Shown here: positions 41,501 through 51,500 of the stretch, in pieces | How positions within the stretch are numbered: the first letter of the stretch is position 1 | Layout of the letters: each line of letters begins with the position of its first letter | Source: Branchiostoma floridae | Taxonomy: Eukaryota > Chordata > Leptocardii > Amphioxiformes > Branchiostomatidae | DNA length: 64,000 nt | NCBI RefSeq assembly: GCF_000003815.2 | Contig: NC_049992.1 | Span: forward strand, 2,288,338-2,352,337 | Reading direction: 5' to 3' | The notes under the pieces: generated by a model | What the model saw: the letters and a program-made list of their open reading frames with translations, nothing else | Databases searched by the model: none | Told to the model about the DNA's origin: nothing | Position numbers and translations under genes: made by a program

Positions 41501-44500
41501 GAAATAATTGAAATTTGTCTATCTTGAACTTGAAGCCTGTAGCAGGTGAAAGGTCACCATTACAGACATGCGCAGAATTAGCATTTTGATGCCATAGAAG
41601 ATGGCTTGCAAAAGTAAGTGTAAGAAGCCTTTTTGTTGGGAAATGTTGGCATTTTGGAGCTGGAAATTATGGTCAGGTATTCTGGCTATTTTATTTTGTG
41701 AGAAAAATAAGCTTTCTACCATGTTTGGAGTGTTTTAGACAGTCTAGAGTATGTATAGTTTGGGTGTTATCAGGGAGGTCAGAGGTCACCAGAGTTTCTT
41801 ATTTTGTTTGTGGGGGCGCATTGCACCGAACCGAATGTTTTCAAAATCGCCATATGCACTCTTTAGAAGTCAGATTTGCCTGCCAATGTGAGATTTTCAC
41901 CAACTAAACCTTAGGTAGGTGACTTTTGACAGCCTTTTCCCTACATTTTATGCATGCAACAGGTGCCAGCCAGCCATTGGAGGTCTGTAACCTTACAGCA
42001 TTTTCATATGGGTTTGAAGTTCAAGGTAGACAAGTGTCGGTCACTTCGAGTGATGCGAGGCAGGGTCGTTACAAATTTCAAAGACTTCCCGGAGACCGTT
42101 CTCCCAGTAACAGTCCCCTGGGAGTTGTTAACTCATGTGTCACGAGGGCTATGGTGGAGGTCCAAGACTATGGTTTGTCTCAATATTGCTTTGCAAAAAG
42201 TGGCACTTAGAAGGAAGAAATGGTATAATCTGCTACCCCAGACAGAAAGAGGCTACTGTTCCTCAATTTAGGCACCTAAATTTGTATATAAAAGCTGCTA
42301 GGCTACACTTTCAAGCATTTACTGACAGTGCATACTGTGCACAGAATGGGGGGGGGGGGGTGTAGAGGAGCCATTGTGGCTTATATTTCCCCTGAAATTG
42401 GTAATGTGACCCCGGGGCAAGCTTCAATTAACTCATTTGACTTAGAATAAGTTAGATTCATTGAGAAATTCTTCCATTTTAATACTTTTTTGTCCTTTTT
42501 GTCAGTTTTTCAACTTTTTGTATCCTTTGGCTATATATTGCAATATGTACACTCATCAAGTGCTTACAGGTCTAAACTAACAGCATTTTAGTACTGATTC
42601 AGGAGCCTAAATGGAGGTAGAGTAGTCCCCTTGTGTCAAGGTGAGCAGTTTTCAACTCCCTTTCCTTTGATTGTCACTTTTTGCCAAATGACAAGGGACC
42701 TGTCCATATAGACTCAGACCACTGTCACAGCATTGAGGACAGCTCTCTAACACCTGTTATCCAAGCTATTCCCAAGAGACTATTCTTTGTCAGAAATCTT
42801 TGAAACTCAGGCTAATACTGAGCAACCCTTTTCCGCACCATGTGAAATAATTGAAATTTGTCTATCTTGAACTTGAAGCCTGTAGCATTACAGCATTTTC
42901 ATATGGGTTTGAAGTTCAAGGTAGACAAGTGTCGGTCACTTCGAGTGATGCGAGGCAGGGTCGTTACAAATTTCAAAGACTTCCCGGAGACCGTTCTCCC
43001 AGTAACAGTCCCCTGGGAGTTGTTAACTCATGTGTCACGAGGGCTATGGTGGAGGTCTAAGACTATGGTTTGTCTCAATATTGCTTTGCAAAAAGTGGCA
43101 CTTAGAAGGAAGAAATGGTATAATCTGCTACCCCAGACAGAAAGAGGCTACTGTTCCTCAATTTAGGCACCTAAATTTGTATATAAAAGCTGCTAGGCTA
43201 CACTTTCAAGCATTTACTGACAGTGCATACTGTGCACAGAATGGGGGGGGGGGGGGGTGTAGAGGAGCCATTGTGGCTTATATTTCCCCTGAAATTGGTA
43301 ATGTGACCCCGGGGCAAGCTTCAATTAACTCATTTGACTTAGATTCATTGAGAAATTCTTCCATTTTAATACTTTTTTGTCCTTTTTGTCAGTTTTTCAA
43401 CTTTTTGTATCCTTTGGCTATATATTGCAATATGTACACTCATCAAGTGCTTACAGGTCTAAGCTAACAGCATTTTAGTACTGATTCAGGAGCCTAAATG
43501 GAGGTAGAGTAGTCCCCTTGTGTCAAGGTGAGCAGTTTTCAACTCCCTTTCCTTTGATTGTCACTTTTTGCCAAATGACAAGGGACCTGTCCATATAGAC
43601 TCAGACCACTGTCACAGCATTGAGGACAGCTCTCTAACACCTGTTATCCAAGCTATTCCCAAGAGACTATTCTTTGTCAGAAATCTTTGAAACTCAGGCT
43701 AATACTGAGCAACCCTTTTCCGCACCATGTGAAATAATTGAAATTTGTCTATCTTGAACTTGAAGCCTGTAGCAGGTGAAAGGTCACCATTACAGACATG
43801 CGCAGAATTAGCATTTTGATGCCATAGAAGATGGCTTGCAAAAGTGAGTGTAAGAAGCCTTTTTGTTGGGAAATGTTGGCATTTTGGAGCTGGAAATTAT
43901 GGTCAGGTATTCTGGCTATTTTATTTCGTGAGAAAAATAAGCTTTCTACCATGTTTGGAGTGTTTTAGACAGTCTAGAGTATGTATAGTTTGGGTGTTAT
44001 CAGGGAGGTCAAAGGTCACCAGAGTTTCTTATTCTGTTTGTGGGGGCGCATTGCGCCGAACCGAATGTTTTCAAAATCGCCATATGCACTCTTTAGAAGT
44101 CAGATTTGCCTGCCAATGTGAGATTTTCACCAACTAAACCTTAGGTAGGTGACTTTTGACATCCTTTTTCCTACATCTTATGCATGCAACAGGTGCCTGG
44201 CAGCCATAAGAGGTCTGTACCCTAAGCAAGTTTTTTTCTGAAAAAAATAATGTGAATTGTTGATAGAATCAACATGTGAACAAACAATTAAAGTGTAACC
44301 AAACAAAAGTGCAGAAATCAGGAGGAAAAAACACACATTTTAACTCACTTGTTCAAGTTACCCTGCCAACTGTGAGCCTCACATCATCTTATGGACAAAA
44401 CAAAATAAAGACATGAACAGAAAAAATTGTGCAACAAATATCAACATAAAAATGTAAATAAACATTATCATGAAGTACTACATGTAGCATGAAATAGTAT

Positions 44501-45216
44501 ACATGCAAATTGATCCTATATGAATTTAGCTGGCAAACATGGTTAAGTGTACTCTAGTTTTAGCACTCATTATAAATCATGATCTTATTCTGTTGTTAAT
44601 TGGCAAACCGAGGATCTAATTGAAAATCAATAATTAATTCCAAAATGGCACCTGGGATTTCACGTACGAAATACAGCCAATACAGAAATGCACATCTAGA
44701 TCTACCAACTATCATATAGAATGTATAGAAAGTCTGGTGGATTTGTTAATTTCATGATTTCTTACTAAATATCTGCAACAGATTCAAAACAAAAACGACT
44801 TATAAAAGCTAGATGATGTTGGTCGATTTTTCTAATCCTAACGTTACATATACTAGTAAGTTGCCATAAAATACGCTAGTCTGAAATTTCAAACTGTTCT
44901 TAATTACCTTAAAACAGCTGTACTAGAGTGCACTAGGTTTTACATACAAGTATGCATGCAGACAAAAGAAATCAAGATAACCAAAAAACAACAACGCCAC
45001 CCCTTCGCCGTCATAAGCTGGGTGGCACAGCTGACATGAAAACATTCATGTTTAAACGCATAAATTACACTTAATCAGCTCAAAATCACCACATATGGAT
45101 CAGTACTCACAGTAGTACGTGCAAACATTATTCTGGTGTGATTCACAGCAACAAAGACAGGCGAAAACCGAGAAAACAAGAGCGAAAACTGCAAAATTTA
45201 TTCCTACGGCAGCCAT
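38547..45216 (-). CDS. Secreted Cys-rich folate-receptor-like protein
   Basis: Three exons on the minus strand: 45111-45216, 39502-39703 and 38547-38814; GT-AG junctions and phases (1, 2) agree, giving 191 residues. Residues 1-24 form a signal peptide (FAVFALVFSVFACLCCC). The mature part has many cysteines: NCTWYSNNCCCRR (with an N-glycosylation sequon at 49), MMCYFCSPEQY, HICGRFCELVYRECGS and SGWDFCQAQTY. The (Y)xCSP and CxxFCExxYxxC patterns resemble the folate-receptor-like domain (FOLR, HHIP, RTBDN). A hydrophobic C-terminus (IVGLALLVLMLNF) could be a GPI-anchor signal. Ligand unknown. Intron 1 (5.4 kb) holds the A-B repeat array, and intron 2 is built from copies of its own splice junctions. 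Start ATG at 45,216 lies 345 bp from the ALG3 start, head to head. Confidence 0.8.
38895..39500 (-). repeat. Intron made of copies of its own splice junctions
   Basis: Four copies of the exon 2 end plus donor (CTCATAGTACCAGAGGTACT type on the plus strand) lie at about 39,110, 39,195, 39,301 and 39,391, next to the real one at 39,495-39,560. A decayed copy of the exon 3 acceptor edge lies at 38,895-38,960: TACACTAGCTCACATAACC against TACACAAGCTCACAGAACC in the real exon. (AAAC)n tracts occur between copies. Confidence 0.8.
40201..44222 (+). repeat. A-B-A-B-B-A repeat array, nearly identical copies
   Basis: Segment A (449 bp) is at 40201-40649, 41544-41992 and 43774-44222; segment B (about 890 bp) is at 40650-41543, 41993-42887 and 42888-43773. 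Copies differ by single bases, one 10-bp deletion in the last B (near 43,342) and the length of a G-run. The outer edges begin GGGTGAAAGG and end TGTACCC and are each bordered by TAA, as if one PIF/Harbinger-like element had been inserted and then amplified internally. Open frames of about 100 codons recur because the DNA is copied; they show no family motif. It is in intron 1 of the folate-receptor-like gene. Confidence 0.9.
44223..45110. other. Remaining intron 1 of the folate-receptor-like gene
   Basis: AT-rich, no repeat or coding signal recognised. Confidence 0.5.
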
Positions 45217-45561
45217 GATGGATTCCCATCATCCTCTTGTAATGAACGAGTCTATTGTGACAAAAAGGGACAAAAGATGACTTCGAAAAGTTCACTGAAA
45301 ACCTTCTGATACATTAACAAAAACTATTTTGTGTCTAAAAACATCTTTACTGCTCCAAAAAATATTTTGTTGTATTTTGATTATAGTTAGAGGTTCTAAA
45401 GTAAATTTATCTTATTCTTACCCGCACCCCTAAATAAAAGATGACTGGGCCAAATATCACTGACCTTTGGCCCGCCAGCTGTTCAACGAGAGTATCAAAG
45501 TACAAGATCACGAAAAAGGTGGGGTCTTTTTCAGCAAAAAACTGAGATTTTGCTCACAAAA
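45217..45561. promoter_or_regulatory. Candidate bidirectional promoter
   Basis: Two start codons face away from each other 345 bp apart: the folate-receptor-like gene (minus, 45,216) and ALG3 (plus, 45,562). No clear TATA box was seen. The interpretation rests on geometry only. Confidence 0.5.
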
Positions 45562-48500
45562 ATGCCAGCCGTTTCTTCATCTTCGGGGCGACCGTCTCGT
45601 CCGAAGTCTAAGGAAGGCTTCAAGCTGTCCAAGGCGCTGTCTAAGATGTCTCGGAGCGTCTTGAAGACGTCTAAGGAGCTTTACGCGGAGCTTCCTCGCG
45701 TGGCTGTGGAGCCTTCCTACACGTGGCTGGTGGCGGGACTGCTGTTCTGTCTGGAGATCGTTCTTAACGTCTTCATCATTCTCAGAGTTAACTGTGAGTT
45801 CTGAGACATTTCCGTATTTTTGATATTCTTTGCATATATTGCAACAAACAAAAATAAACACGCATTTTTGGTGCACTAAACTGTGCCAAAAGATGTGTTG
45901 GACTTACTGAAGAAAATTCATGGTTTGAGCTGTGCATGTGCAGCAAGTTGCATTGTTAAAAAAGGTTTTTAACGTCCATGATTGGTGTAATGCTTAGTTC
46001 ACCTTTATTCGCGGGGAACCTATATCCGTTGTTTATGAAAATCATATCTAGTAGAATATCGAAGTACGGTGACAAAATTATCAGCTGGTTGATAGCAGTC
46101 ACTTCCAAAGGAAGAGGAAGCGAGGTACAACTTGGTTTCAAGCTGCAATGCTTGAAAATATTGCAATTTGGACCACCGACCTTCGACTTGATACCCCAAG
46201 ATACCCTGTTTCTAAAAACAACGGATATAGGTTCCCCACGAATAAAGGTGAACTAGCGTAACTGTTATTGAAATGTTTTCCTCCATGTTGCAGATACAGA
46301 GATAGACTGGGTTGCGTACATGCAGGAAGTGGAGGGGGTCATCAACGGGACGTACGACTACATGCAGCTGAGGGGGGACACAGGGCCGCTGGTGTGAGTG
46401 TTTGTTTGTTTGTTTAAATCTCCATTGGCAGCTGTGAGGGGCAGACATCTCGAAGCAGATGTACTTAAGGAACCCTAGGGAGGAAGTCTTAAAGCATGAA
46501 GCCTTGGTTCTAGAAGATCTAGTCCTCAACTCATTTCTCCAAGACAAGCACTATTAACCCTCAGGCATGGGGAAAGCAGCTCCATTGAAACTGATCTTAC
46601 CAGTATTAGACAGATTGCAATTGTTTGTATGACCTAAACACGGTTGCAATAAAAACATGATTACCCTTTGCAAAGCAGAAGAGATGTGTTTGTTTCTAAT
46701 GCTCAGTCAGTGTCTTATAAATGATATAAAACCCTGTTCCCAGTTACCCTGCAGGTTTTGTGTATGTGTTCGGTGTGCTGTACTACATCTGATAGAAACC
46801 CTGTTTCCCAGTTACCCTGCAGGTTTTGTGTATGTGTTTGGTGTGCTGTACTACATCTGATACAAACCCTGTTTCCCAGTTACCCTGCAGGTTTTGTGTA
46901 TGTGTTCGGTGTGCTGTACTACATCTGATATAAAACCCTGTTTCCCAGTTACCCTGCAGGTTTTGTGTATGTGTTCGGTGTGCTGTACTACATCTGATAT
47001 AAAACCCTGTTTCCCAGTTACCCTGCAGGTTTTGTGTATGTGTATGTGTTTGGTGTGCTGTACTACATCTGATATAAAACCCTGTTTCCCAGTTACCCTG
47101 CAGGATTTGTGTATGTGTTCGGTGTGCTGTACTACATCTGATATAAAACCCTGTTCCCCAGTTACCCTGCAGGTTTTGTGTATGTGTTCGGGGTGCTGTA
47201 CTACATCTGTTAGAAAACCCTGTTTCCCAGTTACCCTGCAGGTTTTGTGTATGTGTTTGGTGTGCTGTACTACATCATTCTGATAGAAACTCTGTTTCCC
47301 AGTTACCCTGCAGGTTTTGTGTATGTGTTCGGTGTGCTGTACTACATCTGATATAAAACCCTGTTTCCCAGTTACTCTGCAGGATTAGTGTATGTGTTCG
47401 GTGTGCTGTACTACATCTGATAGAAACCCTGTTTCCCAGTTACCCTGCAGGTTTTGTGTATGTGTTCGGTGTGCTGTACTACATCTGATATAAAACCCTG
47501 TTTCCCAGTTACCCTGCAGGTTTTGTGTATGTGTATGTGTTTGGTGTGCTGTACTACATCTGATATAAAACCCTGTTCCCCAGTTACCCTGCAGGTTTTG
47601 TGTATGTGTTCAGTGTGCTGTACTACATCTGATATAAAACCCTGTTTCCCAGTCACCCTGCAGGATTTGTGTATGTGTTCGTTGTGCTGTACTACATCTG
47701 TTAGAAACCCTGTTTCCCAGTTACCCTGCAGGTGTGTGTGTTTGGTGTGCTGTACTACATCTGATATAAAACCCTGTTTCCCAGTCACCCTGCAGGATTT
47801 GTGTATGTGTTCGGTGTGCTGTACTACATCTGATATAAAACCCTGTTTCCCAGTTACCCTGCAGGATTTGTGTATGTGTTCGGTGTGCTATACTAATATA
47901 AAACCCTGTTTCCCAGTTACCCTGCAGGTTTTGTGTATGTGTTCGGTGTGCTGTACTACATCTGATATAAAACCCTGTTTCCCAGTTACCCTGCAGGTTT
48001 TGTGTATGTGTTCTGTGTGCTGTACTACATCTGATATAAAACCCTGTTCCCAGTTACCCTGCAGGTTTTGTGTATGTGTTCGGTGTGCTGTACTACATCT
48101 GATAGAAACCCTGTTTCCCAGTTACCCTGCAGGTTTTGTGTATGTGTTCTGTGTGCTGTACTACATCTGATATAAAACCCTGTTCCCCAGTTACCCTGCA
48201 GGTTTTGTGTATGTGTTCGGTGTGCTGTACTACATCTGATATAAAACCCTGTTTCCCAGTTACCCTGCAGGTTTTGTGTATGTGTTTGGTGTGCTGTACT
48301 TCATCTGATATAAAGACCTGTTTCCCAGTTACCCTGCAGGTTTTGTGTATGTGTTCGGTGTGCTGTACTACATCTGATAGAAACTCTGTTTCCCAGTTAC
48401 CCTGCAGGTTTTGTGTATGTGTTCGGTGTGCTATACTGATATAAAACCCTGTCTCCCAGTTACCCTGCAGGTTTTGTGTATGTGTTCGGTGTGCTGTACT

Positions 48501-51500
48501 ACATCTGATATAAAACCCTGTCTCCCAGTTACCCTGCAGGTTTTGTGTATGTGTTCGGTGTGCTGTACTACATCACGGGTCACGGAGCCAACATCCGCCT
48601 GGCGCAGTTCATCTTTGCTGGGTTCTACCTGGTCCTGCTGGGGCTGGTCTTTAGGATATACCACAGAACGCTCAAGGTGGGAACTCAAATGTAGCAAGTT
48701 GTATGGGACTTAGTTGTTACATATCTTCTTCATCACTGCGGAGACATATATGTAAGACCTTATCCCTTTTCCTTACTTCTGGTTCTGTCCTGCACCACGG
48801 GCTGATCAAGCTGATTGCCAGGTCAGAGCCTGAGAAGCTGTATCAGCGTCACCACAAAATCTATGGATTACAACTTTACAACTTTGTTCTTTACATAACA
48901 TCAACTCAAGGCCCATCAAACTACCCCAAGGCTAAAAACTGCCATGGTCCTACGTAGTTAAAGCAAACATAGTCACAAAGTTCCAATGATTATGTAACCT
49001 CCTGTGGTACCACCCTTTACAGGCTTGATGCAGTTGCTGGTTTGCACCAAACGACTTGTCACACCTTAAAAGTTAAACCATACATATCTAATTGCCATTG
49101 CAAACTGATACACCTAATGAATAGGAAATGCATGTAATGTTGACTTATTCCCCGCAGGTGCCCCCGTACGCGTTCCTGTTCATGTGCGGCGCCTCGTACC
49201 GGATCCACTCCATCTTCGTGCTGCGCCTGTTTAACGACCCGGTCGCCATGCTGTTCCTCTACCTGTCAATCAACCTGTTCCTGGACAAGCACTGGGCCTG
49301 GGGCTGCTTCTGGTACAGGTGAGATAATATCTACCTGTCAGGTAAACTGTGCAGGTGAGACAAGCACTGGGCCTGGGGCTGCTTCTGGTACAGGTGAGAC
49401 AAGCATTGGGCATGGGGCTGCTTCTGGTACAGGTGAGATGATACCTACAGGTACTGTACAGGTGAGACAAACACGGGGCATCGGCTGCTTCTGGTACAGG
49501 TGAGACAATATCTACAGGTAAACTCTACAGGTGAGACAAACATTGGGCCTGGGGCTGCTTCTGGTACAGGTGAGACAAGCACTGGGCATGGGGCTGCTTC
49601 TGGTACAGGTGAGACAATATCTACTGGTGAACTGTGCAGGTGAGACAAGCACTGGGCATGGGCTGCTTCTGGTACAGGTGAGACAAGCACTGGGCATGGG
49701 CTGCTTCTGGTACAGGTGAGACAATATCTACTGGTGAACTGTGCAGGTGAGACAAGCACTGGGCATGGGATGCTTCTGGTACAGGTGAGACAATGTCTAC
49801 AGTTAAACTCTACAGGTGAGACAAGCACTGGGCATGGGCTGCTTCTGATACAGGTGAGACAATATCTACAGGTACTGTGCAGGTGAGACAAGCACTGGGG
49901 CTGGGGCTGCTTCTGGTACAGGTGAGACAGTGTCTTCAGGTACTGTACATGTGAGACAAACACTGGGCATGGGGCTGCTTCTGGTACAGGTGAGACAAGC
50001 ACTGGGCATGGGGATGCTTCTGGTACAGGTGAGACAGTGTCTACAGGTACTGTACAGGTGAGACAAGCACTGGGCATGGGGATGCTTCTGGTACAGGTGA
50101 GACAATATCTACAGGTACTGTACAGGTGAGACAAGCACTGGGGCTGGGGCTGCTTCTGGTACAGGTGAGACAGTGTCTTCAGGTACTGTACATGTGAGAC
50201 AAGCACTGGGCATGGGGATGCTTCTGGTACAGGTGAGACAAGCACTGGGCATGGGGATGCTTCTGGTACAGGTGAGACAGTGTCTACAGGTACTGTACAT
50301 GTGAGACAAGCACTGGGCATGGGGATGCTTCTGGTACAGGTGAGACAAGCACTGGGCATGGGGATGCTTCTGGTACAGGTGAGACAAGCACTGGGCCTGG
50401 GGCTGCTTCTGGTACAGGTGAGCACTCTTCCAGTGCCGTGGTGTTAGTCTAAATGGTTCTGGGTATCAGCCCACTGCCCTGATAGCCTCAAAAAAGTTAT
50501 GGGACTGTCTTAGCCTTTTTTACCTCCTGGGGTAGCCTCAAATACACATTGGACTTGTTAAAGGGGCATTCCACTCCAGAAGGGCGTGATGTTTTTCAAT
50601 AGATAATGTGTCAATGAATACATAATCAGCCGAATTTTGTGGAATTCACCTTGGAATAAATTACGCGATGTGTGTTTTGTAAAACAAAATGACACTCACT
50701 AAATAAACCCATGCAGACCCTACCAATGCATTCCCTATACGTGTAGACACTTCCTTTATCGTGAATAATTTTGGCATAAATGAGGGGCGCTAAGCACACC
50801 AAGAAGTTCAATTGTTAACAAGATATCAAAGAACACATAACAAGACGTATCTTTCTTAGCGCCCCTGAAATTAGCTTTGTAACCTTACCTAAAAATTTTG
50901 CATTGTATTCAGCCATAGGATTAATTCAATTAGCGGATACTTGGGGAGTTTAGTACTACAATAGTAGAAGACTGAATGCTTTTGAGGAACGTGGAGTGAT
51001 GTGAAGTAGTATGTATTTATTACTTCCTAAAATTAATATCTATCGGAAAATAACACTCCTGTGTGGAGTGGAATGCCCCTTTAAGGAGCTCTGTTTTTTT
51101 TTTGTCTATGTCATTTCCTCCTGGCCTTTTAATTTGATGTCTCATCCATCCCTCCTTCTCCAAACATTTGCTTTCCTTCTGCTTTTTAAACTCACTTCCT
51201 TGCGCTGTAAATGTTAAGTCTTACGAAGTTGAATAAGCATTTATTAAGAAATGTTTTCCAATCTTTTCCACAGTTTTGCAGTCTCCATCAAGATGAACGT
51301 TCTCCTGTTTGCTCCCGGCCTACTTCTGCTGTTGCTAACGGAGCTGGGGGTGGTCAAGACTGTTGCTAGGCTGGCCATCTGTGCTGGGCTACAGGTGTGT
51401 AACTAGGTGCGGTCAAAACCGTTGCTAGGCTGGCCATCTGTGCTAGGTTGCAGGTGAGTGTAACTAGGTGTGGTCAAAACTGTTGCTAGGCTGACCATCT

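Noticed and set aside
40611-43166. Repeated ~100-codon frames (MQQVPGSHKRS and variants) as a gene family
   Set aside because: They repeat because the A/B modules are copied; three overlapping frames are open to the same extent and none shows a domain.
46894-48713. Long Cys-rich open frames over the ALG3 acceptor array, both strands (up to 238 codons)
   Set aside because: They arise because the 69-bp unit is a multiple of three. The real ALG3 frame is different and enters only at 48,529.
49445-50425. 326-codon minus-strand frame of Ser/Thr/Pro/Cys repeats
   Set aside because: It is the antisense shadow of the exon 4 donor array; no start context, no family, and the sense strand fully explains the repeat.
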